In this document: in pieces, positions 1-8,677 of the stretch
Numbering within the stretch: the first letter of the stretch is position 1
Layout: each line of letters begins with the position of its first letter
Assembly (NCBI GenBank): GCA_040394635.1
Contig: JBEBRW010000027.1
Location: 3,932-67,931, forward strand
Length of the DNA: 64,000 bases
Direction: 5' to 3'
Source: UBA5239 sp040394635
GTDB lineage: Bacteria; Verrucomicrobiota; Lentisphaeria; Victivallales; Victivallaceae
Translations under genes and position numbers: made by a program
Notes under the pieces: generated by a model
The model's database searches: none
Seen by the model: the letters and a program-made list of their open reading frames with translations, nothing else
Told to the model about the DNA's origin: nothing

Positions 1-1
1 C

Positions 2-307
2 CGGTCACAACAGATCAATTTCGGCATAACGTTGCCGTTGTCCCTGGATCATTCGCTGAGAGGCGGATTTGAGATGTCGTATGACTTCGAACAGGGTTAT
101 ATCAAAGACGCGAGAATCCGGATCGTGAAGACGCTTCACTGCTGGGACGTGGCCGTGGAACTGGCCCAGGAGCGCAGCCGCAACGACGACGGGGACGCTG
201 AAACCGATTATTCCGTCAGTGTGATGTTGTACCTGAACGGCCTGAGCGGGCCATTGAACCGGATGCAGGAATCCGCCGCCAACCGGGTGCGCGGCTACGG
301 AGGGTAA
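2..307 (+). CDS. LptD-like outer-membrane LPS assembly protein, C-terminal end (partial)
   Basis: The reading frame is open from the left edge to a TAA at 305-307, so this is the 3' end of a larger gene. The visible 101 residues alternate polar and hydrophobic positions like beta strands. They contain a SYDFEQGYIKDARI stretch and a LHCWDVAVELAQE stretch, which resemble the last strands of LptD/OstA-type outer-membrane proteins as I remember them. A heptose-biosynthesis gene follows after 5 bases, which suits an LPS-related role. An internal TTG at 32 is not a credible start. The LptD identification is an inference from a short fragment; another beta-barrel protein is possible. Confidence 0.5.
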   Translation, partial: RSQQINFGITLPLSLDHSLRGGFEMSYDFEQGYIKDARIRIVKTLHCWDVAVELAQERSRNDDGDAETDYSVSVMLYLNGLSGPLNRMQESAANRVRGYGG

Positions 308-312
308 AAATT

Positions 313-1293
313 ATGTATATTGTGACAGGCGGGGCCGGGCTGATCGGCAGTGCTTTCATCTGGAAGCTTAACCGCGAAGGAATCACGGATATCCTGGTGG
401 TGGACCACCTCGGTACCAGCGACAAATGGAAGAATCTGCGGGCATTGAAATTTGCCGACTATGTGGAAAAAGACGATTTCCGCAGTAAAATTTTGAATAA
501 ATCTTTTAATGCCAATCAGATCGATGCGATTGTGCATTTGGGTGCCTGCTCCTCGACCACCGAGCGCGACGCCTCTTACCTGATCGAAAACAACGTGAAT
601 TACAGCAAAATGCTCTGCGAGTTCGCCATCGAGCGCCGTATCCGGTTCATGTATGCTTCCAGCTGCGCCACCTACGGGGACGGCAATTTCGGTTACGACG
701 ACAATGAAGCCGAGCTGGAAATCCTGCGCCCGCTGAATATGTACGGCTACTCCAAGCAGATGTTTGACCTGTGGGTCAGGCAGCGCGGCTGGCTGGAACG
801 GGTCACCGGGCTGAAATTTTCCAATATTTACGGTCCCAACGAGCAGCACAAAGGGGATATGCGCAGCGTGGTTTGCCGGGCTTACGAGCAGATCAGCGCG
901 GAGAAGAAGATGCGGCTTTTCAAGTCGTACCGCGCCGACTACAAAGACGGCGAGCAGAAGCGCGACTTCCTGTACGTCAAGGATGCGGTCGACATGATGA
1001 TGTTTCTGTTGAACAATTCCAAAGGCACGGGCATCTACAACATCGGCAGCGGCAAGGCGGAGACCTGGAACGCGCTGGCCGGAGCGGTTTTCAAGGCTCT
1101 GGACGTGAAGGAGGACATCGAGTACATCGACATGCCCGAGACGCTGCGCGACCGCTATCAGTACTACACGAAAAACGAAATGGGCAAATTAAAGAGCCTG
1201 GGATATGACAAAGAGCCCATGACGCTGAACGACGCCGTCAGCGACTATATTCGCAATTACCGGGTTCACGACAAGTATCTCGGCGATGAATAA
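313..1293 (+). CDS. hldD: ADP-L-glycero-D-manno-heptose 6-epimerase
   Basis: This cytoplasmic enzyme epimerises ADP-D-glycero-D-manno-heptose at C6, the last step in making the heptose donor for LPS inner core. The 326-residue protein is full length for the family. It begins with an NAD(P)-binding Rossmann loop (TGGAGLIGSA, residues 5-14). It carries the extended-SDR catalytic YGYSK motif near residue 145 and the family-typical substrate segment FSNIYGPNEQHKGDM near 170. The start ATG is 5 bases after the preceding stop. The 3' end overlaps the next gene by 8 bases, so the two are probably translationally coupled. Confidence 0.93.
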   Translation: MYIVTGGAGLIGSAFIWKLNREGITDILVVDHLGTSDKWKNLRALKFADYVEKDDFRSKILNKSFNANQIDAIVHLGACSSTTERDASYLIENNVNYSKMLCEFAIERRIRFMYASSCATYGDGNFGYDDNEAELEILRPLNMYGYSKQMFDLWVRQRGWLERVTGLKFSNIYGPNEQHKGDMRSVVCRAYEQISAEKKMRLFKSYRADYKDGEQKRDFLYVKDAVDMMMFLLNNSKGTGIYNIGSGKAETWNALAGAVFKALDVKEDIEYIDMPETLRDRYQYYTKNEMGKLKSLGYDKEPMTLNDAVSDYIRNYRVHDKYLGDE

Positions 1294-2533
1294 ACCCCGA
1301 AACACTGCAAGCAGAATTCTGGAAAACGCCGTATTGGGGCTGGAAAAGTGGGAGACCGGCCAGGCCAATGTCGACGATTTTCTGAATTTCCACCTGCCCG
1401 AACCGGAGCTGCGGCGCTCGATCTCCAGTCTGCTGTTTGAATATTTCCGGCACAAGGGCATCGTCGACAAGATTCTCGATGCCCTGATTTCGACGCCCTG
1501 CAAGCCCGAATACCGGCGGATTCTCTCCGCGGCAGTCACGCAGATCCTGTATCAGGACGGCATTGCGGCCGCCAGCGCGGTCAATGTGGCGGTGGACTTC
1601 GCCAAAAGGAAATACAGCCGGCAGTCGGGGGGATTTATCAATGCCGTGCTGCGCAACGTGACCAGGATCAATCATGAAGCCTTCGAGGCCAGCTTGACCG
1701 AGGTGGAGCGGAGCGGACTGCCGGAGCTGCTTTACCGGCGCTGGCAGCAGATATTTCCGGAACACCTCGCCGGGCTCTGTGCGCTTCTGCAGCAGCGCGC
1801 CATCATGGCCTTCCGGGCGTGCCGCGCCCCACTGAGCGAGGCGGAACAGCAGGAACTCGAGGCAACTCCGATTCCCTCCGAAGGGTTTCATTTCTACCGG
1901 ACCGAAAATATCGTCAAACTCCTGCAGAGCAATCAGTTGGCGACCGGGCGCATTTATATTCAGGATGCGGCTACGGCGCTGGCGCCGACACTGGCGGGCA
2001 TCCGGCCGGACGACCGGGTGGCAGACCTTTGCGCCGCGCCCGGCGGCAAATCGCTGATGCTCCTGGAGCTGCTCGGCGAAAAAGGGGAACTGGTCGTGGG
2101 CGACCGCTCCGCCACGCGCCAGAAGCTCACCGCCCAGAACCTGTCGCTGCGCGGTTATCAGAACCCGATTCTGATGCTTTCGGCGCTGGAGCCGCCTTTT
2201 GAGGACGAGAGTTTCGATGTGGTTTTCCTGGATGTGCCATGCAGCAACTCGGGGGTGTTTCACCGCCGCCCCGATGTCCTGTGGACCTATAGCGACAATA
2301 AAATCGCCGAACTTACCGAGCTGCAGATGAACATGCTCAAAGCCTGCGCCCGCTTGGTCAAGCAAGGTGGACGAATTGTTTATAGTACATGCAGTATTGA
2401 ACCGGCGGAAAATTGCGAGCTGGCCAGGCGGTTTACCGTCGAGTCCCCGCTTTTCCGGCTGCACGCCGAAAAGCAGCTGATTCCGAATCCTCTCCACGAC
2501 GGCGCCTATGCCGCGATTCTGGTCAAAGATTAA
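1286..2533 (+). CDS. rsmB: 16S rRNA m5C967-type methyltransferase (RsmB family)
   Basis: SAM-dependent enzyme expected to methylate a cytosine at C5 in 16S rRNA. Residues 1-150 form a NusB-like helical RNA-binding domain, as in RsmB. The C-terminal half is the Rossmann methyltransferase: SAM motif I ADLCAAPGGKS near residue 244, catalytic region DVPCSNSGVFHRRPDVLW near 315 and the second cysteine in STCSIEPAEN near 370. Length (415) fits RsmB. The start overlaps hldD by 8 bases. Only 3 bases separate its stop from the convergent ABC transporter gene, with no obvious terminator between. Another RNA m5C methyltransferase of the same fold is possible, but the NusB domain favours RsmB. Confidence 0.85.
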   Translation: MNKPRNTASRILENAVLGLEKWETGQANVDDFLNFHLPEPELRRSISSLLFEYFRHKGIVDKILDALISTPCKPEYRRILSAAVTQILYQDGIAAASAVNVAVDFAKRKYSRQSGGFINAVLRNVTRINHEAFEASLTEVERSGLPELLYRRWQQIFPEHLAGLCALLQQRAIMAFRACRAPLSEAEQQELEATPIPSEGFHFYRTENIVKLLQSNQLATGRIYIQDAATALAPTLAGIRPDDRVADLCAAPGGKSLMLLELLGEKGELVVGDRSATRQKLTAQNLSLRGYQNPILMLSALEPPFEDESFDVVFLDVPCSNSGVFHRRPDVLWTYSDNKIAELTELQMNMLKACARLVKQGGRIVYSTCSIEPAENCELARRFTVESPLFRLHAEKQLIPNPLHDGAYAAILVKD

Positions 2534-2536
2534 TGA

Positions 2537-4228
2537 TTAATTGCACTTATCCAGGTCGATGACCTGGTCGCATTTTTCCACGGTGGTCAGGCGGTGGGCG
2601 ATCACGATCATCATCAGTTTGCCCTTCAACTGTTCGAGGGCCGCGACGAACGCGGCCTCGGTGGTATTGTCCAGCGCGCTGGTGGCTTCGTCGAGAATCA
2701 GCAGCTGCGGGTCACGGTAAAGCGCGCGGGCGATGCTCAACCGCTGGGCCTGGCCGCCGGAGAGGCGCACACCGCGGTCGCCGATCATGAAATCAAGCTT
2801 GTCGGCATATTCGCCCAGCTGGGCGATTTTCAGCGCTTCCACGACTTTGGCGTCATCGATCCGCTCCGGCTCGATGCCGAAAGCGATATTGGCCCGGATG
2901 GAGTCATCCAGCAGAAATGCCTGCTGGGGGACATAGGCGATGATGTTCCGCCAGGCGGTCATGTTGTCTTCGATATTGACGCCGTCGGCCAGGATTTCGC
3001 CGCTCCGGGGCTTCAGGAGTCCGATCACCAGGTCGGCCAGCGTCGTTTTGCCACGGCCGGTTTTGCCGACGACGGCGACGCTTTTGCGGGCGGGAATCTC
3101 GCAGGAGAAATCATGGAGAATCTCCTGTTTCCCATCGTAGCCGAAGCTTAAATTCCGAATGCTCAGCCCCTGCTCCAGGGTCAGCATTTTTCCATTGTCA
3201 CTGTACTCTTCCTTGACCTGCTGGGTGTATTCCTGAAAAAGCGATTCGAAAACCGGTATGGACTGCCGCATGATCGTGAGGTTGTAATGCATACGGCTGA
3301 AGGCCGGCAGGATTCGCGCCATGACCACGATCAACATCGACGAAGTCAGCAGTATCCGGGTATCGGAGTACTTCAGCAGCACCATCAGCAGAAACAAAAC
3401 CATGACCAGCAGCAAAGCCGCCGCTTCCAGCGTCAGGCGCGGCAGCTGCCCGAATAAATACATCTTGCCGAGGTACTTCATGCTTTCACCGGAAGCTTTG
3501 GCATAGTGTTTCAGAAAAAACTTTTCCGCGCAGACCGTTTTTATGTACTTCAAACCGGTCAGGGCGCTGAGGTTGAAGCGCCGCGCCTCGCTGTCCCACC
3601 GCACATAATCCTGCCCCCAGCGCAGATTCATGTTGCGCATCAGGTAATAGATCCCGTAGCCGACCGCCGAAATAAATGAAATCCCCACAATCGTCAGCCA
3701 GGGGATGAAGCAGAGCATGGCCGTGGCGAGAATCAGGACGACCACCATGTCGCTGGCGGCGACCATCAGCGGCAAAATGAAACCGTTGCACAACCGGTCG
3801 ACCCGGTTGATGTTGGTATTCATCTCCGCCACGGAAAGAGCCAGCGCGTTGCGGTAGGGAATATGCAAATAGATATCCAGCAGCCGGGCATACAGTTCGC
3901 CCTGTTTCCGGTACACGAAATTCGCCTGCAGCCGGATCGTGAAAAACGTGAAAGCCGTTTTCAGCAAAAACAGCACCCAGATGAAAACGATGCCCGCGAT
4001 GATGAATGACAGGTGGTTCTCGAAGCCGAGCCCGCTGTAAATCCGGCTCAGGTACTGGTTTTGCTCGATCAGTTCCGGTTTGACGAATACCGCGATCACC
4101 GGCAGGATGCACCCGAGGCTCAGGATTTCCAGCAATGCGCCCATGATCATGGCAATGGTCACCAGAAGGATTTTCCATTTATCCTTCGGCGAAAACAGTT
4201 GTCGGATTTTATTGACCAATGACCACAT
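2537..4228 (-). CDS. ABC exporter, fused permease and ATPase (glycan/lipid flippase-like)
   Basis: Half-transporter of 563 residues. Its N-terminal region has about six hydrophobic helices, and the C-terminal ATPase has Walker A VGKTGRGKTT, signature LSGGQAQRLSIARAL and Walker B LLILDEATSALD. This layout is that of MsbA/PglK-type exporters acting in the inner membrane as homodimers. The adjacent divergent glycosyltransferase suggests a lipid-linked glycan or LPS precursor as cargo (inference). An in-frame ATG nine codons upstream (4255) is the other possible start. I chose 4228 because MWSLVNKIRQLFS looks like a normal exporter N-terminus; neither start has a strong ribosome site. Confidence 0.85.
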   Translation of the reverse strand: MWSLVNKIRQLFSPKDKWKILLVTIAMIMGALLEILSLGCILPVIAVFVKPELIEQNQYLSRIYSGLGFENHLSFIIAGIVFIWVLFLLKTAFTFFTIRLQANFVYRKQGELYARLLDIYLHIPYRNALALSVAEMNTNINRVDRLCNGFILPLMVAASDMVVVLILATAMLCFIPWLTIVGISFISAVGYGIYYLMRNMNLRWGQDYVRWDSEARRFNLSALTGLKYIKTVCAEKFFLKHYAKASGESMKYLGKMYLFGQLPRLTLEAAALLLVMVLFLLMVLLKYSDTRILLTSSMLIVVMARILPAFSRMHYNLTIMRQSIPVFESLFQEYTQQVKEEYSDNGKMLTLEQGLSIRNLSFGYDGKQEILHDFSCEIPARKSVAVVGKTGRGKTTLADLVIGLLKPRSGEILADGVNIEDNMTAWRNIIAYVPQQAFLLDDSIRANIAFGIEPERIDDAKVVEALKIAQLGEYADKLDFMIGDRGVRLSGGQAQRLSIARALYRDPQLLILDEATSALDNTTEAAFVAALEQLKGKLMMIVIAHRLTTVEKCDQVIDLDKCN

Positions 4229-4346
4229 AGTTCTGTTCCAGCTAGAAAATAGCATTCGGGACGCTGATTTTCAACTCCGGAAGAGCGGAAGCACTTGAAA
4301 AATGACCCGTCAACAGTATATTCGGTAATAACATCGGGGAAACAAT

Positions 4347-5216
4347 ATGAAGATTTCAATCGCCATGGCCGTTTACAACGGTGCCGGATATCTGGATGCA
4401 CAGCTGGAAAGCCTGTTCAACCAGAGCCTCGCACCGGATGAAATCGTCGTCTGCGACGACGGTTCCGACGACCGTACCCCGGAACTGATGGCGAAATGGC
4501 AGGCCGCCCGCCCGGGCGTCATCCAATACCACCGCAATCCCGAACGGCTCGGCACAAGCCGGAATTTCGAGAGAGCCATTTCGCTGTGCAGCGGCGATAC
4601 TATTTTTCTCTCCGGTCAGGACGACGTCTGGCTGCCGGAAAAAATCCAGACCCTGATGGACCTCGTTGCCGCGATCGACGCTCCAAGCGGCGCTTTTTGC
4701 AACAGCCTGCTGGTGGACGAAAATCTGCATCCGCTGGGTATTACTTATTTTGAGGGTGTACCTGACCTGCAAAGCCTGCGTTCATTTTTGCGCGGGGTTC
4801 CGGCGGCCGGGCACGATATGGCATTTGAGGCGCGGCTCCGGGAGATCCTGCTGCCGTTTCCCGATTTGCCGGAGTGCCACGCGGCCTGGATCGGGTTGGT
4901 ATTGGCCGCCCTGAACCGTTGGAAATTTACCGCGGAGCCCCTGACGCTGTCCCGCCAGCGCCACCCGGCGGAAACCAGGACTTTCGCGTGGCACGAAACC
5001 ATTTACCGTGAACTGCTGGCGCGGGTGCACGAAATCGCCGATCCCACCGTACTGATGCAGTTGGAGGACCGCCGCCGGCATACACGGGCCCGCCGCAGAA
5101 TGAATATTCCGTTTTTCCGGCGGCTGCCGCTGGTCTGGCGCGAAGTCAGGAACCGCCGTTACTTCAAATATGGACGGGGCTGGCAGAATGTGGCTCAGGA
5201 TCTTTTTCGGCGCTGA
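4347..5216 (+). CDS. Glycosyltransferase family 2
   Basis: Predicted cytoplasmic GT-A glycosyltransferase of 289 residues. The start is typical (MKISIAMAVYNGAGYLDAQL). The nucleotide-sugar binding motif VVCDDGSDDRT lies near residues 34-44, and a SGQDDVWLPEKI segment near 91-102 matches the DxD metal site region. Donor and acceptor cannot be read from sequence. Neighbouring hldD and the divergent flippase-like exporter suggest cell-surface glycan assembly. Its last 53 bases overlap the end of the convergent lolD gene. The C-terminus is very arginine-rich, which could help membrane-surface attachment. Confidence 0.88.
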   Translation: MKISIAMAVYNGAGYLDAQLESLFNQSLAPDEIVVCDDGSDDRTPELMAKWQAARPGVIQYHRNPERLGTSRNFERAISLCSGDTIFLSGQDDVWLPEKIQTLMDLVAAIDAPSGAFCNSLLVDENLHPLGITYFEGVPDLQSLRSFLRGVPAAGHDMAFEARLREILLPFPDLPECHAAWIGLVLAALNRWKFTAEPLTLSRQRHPAETRTFAWHETIYRELLARVHEIADPTVLMQLEDRRRHTRARRRMNIPFFRRLPLVWREVRNRRYFKYGRGWQNVAQDLFRR

Positions 5217-5892
5217 GCTGACCGTCTTTCAGGTACAGAATATGGTTGCCAAGCTCGGCTACCGCCTGATTGTGGGTGATCATGATGATGGTCGGCGCCG
5301 ATTTTTCCTCGCGCAGTTTCTGAAAAATCTCCAGGATACCGCCGCCGGTTTTCGAGTCGAGGTTGCCGGTCGGTTCGTCCGCCAGGATCAGGTCCGGCGA
5401 ATTGATCAGGGCCCGGGCGATGGCCGCGCGCTGCTGTTCGCCGCCGGATAACTCGGTGGGGCGGTGCTTGAGGCGTTCCGCCAGCCCGACTTTTTCCAGC
5501 AGTGCTTCGGCGCGGCTTCTCAGGTCGAACGAGGCGCTGCCGTTGAGCTGTCCGGCCAGCGTCACGTTTTCCAGAATCGTCAGTTCCGGCATCATGTGGT
5601 ACGCCTGAAAGATGAACCCGATCCGCTTGTTGCGGAACTTGCTGGCCTGCCGGGCTCCCAGCGAATTGTAGCTGATGCCGTCGCAGACGATATCCCCGGA
5701 ATCCGGCCGTTCGAGTGTGCCGAGCATGTTCAGCAAAGTCGTCTTGCCGCTGCCGGAAGCCCCGAGGAGCGAGGTCCAGCTGCCGCGCGGAATCTCCATA
5801 TCCACGCCCCGCAGGACCTGAATGCCTTTTTTGCCGATATGGTATGTCTTATGCACCCCACTGGCTTTTAAAAAAATATCACTGTTTTCCAT
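5164..5892 (-). CDS. lolD: Lipoprotein-releasing ABC transporter ATPase (LolD-like)
   Basis: ATPase of 242 residues with Walker A GASGSGKTTLLNML (about residues 43-56), signature LSGGEQQRAAIARAL and Walker B LILADEPTGNLDSKT, the MacB/LolD/FtsE-type pattern. It lies 21 bases after an FtsX-type permease and last in a three-gene operon with two paralogous permeases, so it most likely powers release of outer-membrane lipoproteins from the inner membrane. GAGG sits 9 bases before the ATG. The gene runs 53 bases into the 3' end of the opposing glycosyltransferase gene. A MacB-type exporter is a less likely alternative because no MacB periplasmic fusion is present. Confidence 0.85.
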   Translation of the reverse strand: MENSDIFLKASGVHKTYHIGKKGIQVLRGVDMEIPRGSWTSLLGASGSGKTTLLNMLGTLERPDSGDIVCDGISYNSLGARQASKFRNKRIGFIFQAYHMMPELTILENVTLAGQLNGSASFDLRSRAEALLEKVGLAERLKHRPTELSGGEQQRAAIARALINSPDLILADEPTGNLDSKTGGGILEIFQKLREEKSAPTIIMITHNQAVAELGNHILYLKDGQLSAEKDPEPHSASPVHI

Positions 5893-5913
5893 GTTTCATC
5901 CTCGGTTCAACTA

Positions 5914-7206
5914 CTATTCGTACCGCAAAGCTTTCGCCGGGTCCAGTTTCGCCGCCCGCAGCGCCGGAATCAGCGCCGCCAGCGTGCACATCAAGATCGC
6001 GATCAACCCCACCGTCACCAGATCCGAAGCCGCCAGGCGCGCCGGCAGCTCGGTGATCACATACACATTGTCCGGCAGTATCTCCTGCCCGGTGACCCGG
6101 CTGAAAAACCGGATGATCTGATTGCGCCAATGCACCATCACGATTCCCCCGATCACCCCCAGCACGCCCCCGATCAGCCCCACCAGCAATCCCTGCAGGA
6201 TGAAGATCCGCATGATCGTCCCCGGCGTGGCCCCCAGCGAATTCAGCAAGCCGATTTCACGGGTTTTCTGGTGAACCACCGTAATCAGCGTGTTGGTAAT
6301 ACTGAACGCCGCCACCAGCACGATGAAAATCAGCAGGAAAAACATCATATTTTTTTCCACCTGCAGCACCCCCAGTATTTTCTGGTGAATCTGCATCCAC
6401 GACTGTACGATATAAGTCTTCCCGAGTTCGTCGCGGAGCCCGCTCAGTTCGCGGTCCATGTCAAAGGGATCGCGCACCCAGCCGTAAACCACGTCCGCCG
6501 AACCCCAGGACATGTCAAAGAGATCGTTCGCGTCGTCGAGATTGAGCAATACGGTGTTGTCATCGAATTCCCGGCTGCCGGTGGAGAAAAATGCATCCAG
6601 GGTCAACTCCGTGGGCAGCGTGATTTCGCGCCGCTCGGCCGCTTTGATGGAGCCCTCTTTGTCGATGTTCACCAGCTTCATCAGTTGCGCCGGAGAGTGC
6701 AGCAGCACTTTGTCGCCGAAGTGTACGAAAAGCTGGCGCGCGGTGGAGCGCTGCCCCGTCGCCACGGTGCCCTGCATCAACGGCGTGAGCTTCTGGCCCA
6801 TTTTGCCGAAATCGTTCAGTTGCCAGTTGATATCGATATAGCCCTCCAGCTGCGAATAATCCACGCCGATGGCCAGTTTCGGCAGCAGCCGTTCTTTGGT
6901 TTGGACCACCACGGGGCGGGCGACCACGGCGGCGCCGTGACCCTTGTACTTTTTCAGGGTTTCAAGGATCCGGGCCGGCTCTTCGATGGCCGATTTGTCT
7001 TTCAGCGAAATCTGAATGTGCGGTGTGGTTTTGAGCAGCCCGTTCTTTTTCAGGTCGGTCAGGCCGTTCATGACCGAGAGCACCACCACCAGCACCATCA
7101 CCCCGAGCACCACCCCGATCACGGAAATCAGCGTGATGACGGAGATGGCATTGCGCTTGGGGCGCATGTACCGCAGTGCCAGCTTCAATTCGGTTCGCAG
7201 GTTCAT
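5914..7206 (-). CDS. Lipoprotein-releasing system permease (LolC/LolE family)
   Basis: Inner-membrane FtsX-type permease of 430 residues. One membrane helix lies near residues 22-45, followed by a large periplasmic domain and three C-terminal helices (FFLLIFIVLVAAFSITNTLIT and after). The conserved EIGLLNSLGATPGTIMRIFILQGLL coupling segment matches LolC/LolE. It ends in the family-typical LIPALRAAKLDPAKALRYE. AAGGA precedes the ATG. The upstream gene is a paralog with the same plan, so the two probably form a LolC/LolE-like heterodimer with LolD. Which is C and which is E cannot be told from sequence alone. Confidence 0.85.
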   Translation of the reverse strand: MNLRTELKLALRYMRPKRNAISVITLISVIGVVLGVMVLVVVLSVMNGLTDLKKNGLLKTTPHIQISLKDKSAIEEPARILETLKKYKGHGAAVVARPVVVQTKERLLPKLAIGVDYSQLEGYIDINWQLNDFGKMGQKLTPLMQGTVATGQRSTARQLFVHFGDKVLLHSPAQLMKLVNIDKEGSIKAAERREITLPTELTLDAFFSTGSREFDDNTVLLNLDDANDLFDMSWGSADVVYGWVRDPFDMDRELSGLRDELGKTYIVQSWMQIHQKILGVLQVEKNMMFFLLIFIVLVAAFSITNTLITVVHQKTREIGLLNSLGATPGTIMRIFILQGLLVGLIGGVLGVIGGIVMVHWRNQIIRFFSRVTGQEILPDNVYVITELPARLAASDLVTVGLIAILMCTLAALIPALRAAKLDPAKALRYE

Positions 7207-7218
7207 GGGTTCGGTCCT

Positions 7219-8568
7219 TTATTCATCGCGCAGTGCTTTGGCGGGGTCCAGACGCGCCGCGCGCCACGCCGGCAGGAAACCGCCCAGCGTGCACAGCACC
7301 ACCGCCATGGTTACAATCAAAACGACATCGAGCGTGCCGGTATGGGCCGGCAGTTCTTCGAAATAATACATCTCCTTCGGAAACAATTCCTGCCCGCTGA
7401 GCTTCTCCAGGAACGTCATGAAATCGTTGCGGTAGGCCAGCGCCAGCATCCCCAGCGCCAAACCGGACAGACTGCCGATCACCCCGACCAGCAGCCCTTC
7501 CCAGACGAAAACCCGCATCATCATGCCGGGCGACGCCCCGAGCGCCTTCAGCAGCCCGATCTCGCGGCCCTTCTGCACCACCACCGTGATCAGCGTATTG
7601 CCGATGCTGAACGCCGCGATCAGGATGATGAAGAAAAAGATGAAAACCATCATATTTTTCTGCGACATCAGCATGCCGAACATCTGCTCGTTGAGCTGTT
7701 TCCAGGTCAGGAAATTGTATTTCTGCCGGCTGTTGTCCAGTTTGTTCATCAGCTGCTCCAGCTGCGCGTCCATATTGAACGGGTCCGGCATCCAGACGTA
7801 AACGGACCAGGCGACGTACTCCGGCCAGTCGAGCATGGCGGTAGCGTCTTTGCGGGTCATGAAAATAATTTCGCGGTCAAAATCGTATTTGCCGATCGAG
7901 TACACCCCGCTGATGACATAGGACGAGGCTTTGACCGGCTTGGCCGCCGCCGTTTTCTTGTCGTCGGAGACCTGCTCCATGGCGATGGCGGCGAGCTTTT
8001 CCGGGGTGTAGAGCAGTATTTTCTGTCCGATTTTCGCTTTGATCGCTTCTTTCTTTATCCGCTCTTTTTCCTCCTGGGGCAACTTGGGGTCATGCAGTTC
8101 CGAAATGTCCTGAAAAACGATTTCCTCGCTGATCCAGACCTGTCCGGGGTCCAGTGTGGCATCGGTTTTGGCCTTAAAAAGTTCCCGGATTTTGGCGGGG
8201 TCCGCGGCCAGGATGCGCTTCGGCTCGAAATCCTTTTCGCTGAGCATCAGGATCGGCATATTGATGACCGGAGCGGCCTTGCCGCCGGTTTCCTCGACGG
8301 CTTTGACCACGGAATCCGGGTTCAGGATCGGCGAGTTATAAGAGGAATAAATCTGTACATGGGCCCTGGTGTCGAGCAACTTCTCGCGCATCAGGTCGAT
8401 GAACCCGGTGAAGACCGACAGCACGACGATCAATACCGCCACGCCGAGCGTCACCCCGAGCACCGAAATCACGGTGATTACGCTGACCGCGTTGCGTCCC
8501 GGCCTCAGGAAGCGCAGCGCCAGCAGAAATTCTGTCTTTAAATTCACTACTGTTGTTTCCACATTCAA
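7219..8568 (-). CDS. Lipoprotein-releasing system permease, paralog of the next gene (LolC/LolE family)
   Basis: FtsX-type permease of up to 449 residues, first gene of the lol operon. It has the same plan as its downstream paralog 12 bases away: N-terminal helix, periplasmic domain, then VFIFFFIILIAAFSIGNTLIT and a REIGLLKALGASPGMMMRVFVWEGLL coupling loop. The periplasmic domain carries a lysine/glutamate-rich insertion (around residues 145-205) that the paralog lacks. The listed start is a TTG with AGGG 8 bases upstream. A GTG at 8547 aligns exactly with the ATG of the paralog (VNLKTEFLLALRF against MNLRTELKLALRY) and is a serious alternative. Confidence 0.83.
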   Translation of the reverse strand: MNVETTVVNLKTEFLLALRFLRPGRNAVSVITVISVLGVTLGVAVLIVVLSVFTGFIDLMREKLLDTRAHVQIYSSYNSPILNPDSVVKAVEETGGKAAPVINMPILMLSEKDFEPKRILAADPAKIRELFKAKTDATLDPGQVWISEEIVFQDISELHDPKLPQEEKERIKKEAIKAKIGQKILLYTPEKLAAIAMEQVSDDKKTAAAKPVKASSYVISGVYSIGKYDFDREIIFMTRKDATAMLDWPEYVAWSVYVWMPDPFNMDAQLEQLMNKLDNSRQKYNFLTWKQLNEQMFGMLMSQKNMMVFIFFFIILIAAFSIGNTLITVVVQKGREIGLLKALGASPGMMMRVFVWEGLLVGVIGSLSGLALGMLALAYRNDFMTFLEKLSGQELFPKEMYYFEELPAHTGTLDVVLIVTMAVVLCTLGGFLPAWRAARLDPAKALRDE

Positions 8569-8677
8569 TTGAATATCCCTTAATATAGTACATTTTATGA
8601 AAATGTCACCGTCCGGTTTCGTTTTTTCCGCAAATAGGACTATATTACATAAAACATTGAAACTATGCAGAGATTTT

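Noticed and set aside
6130..8541. 803-residue open frame on the + strand opposite the lol permeases
   Set aside because: It is antisense to two clear LolC/LolE genes; its protein is rich in H, Q and R with no recognisable domain, as expected from the complement of GC-rich coding DNA.
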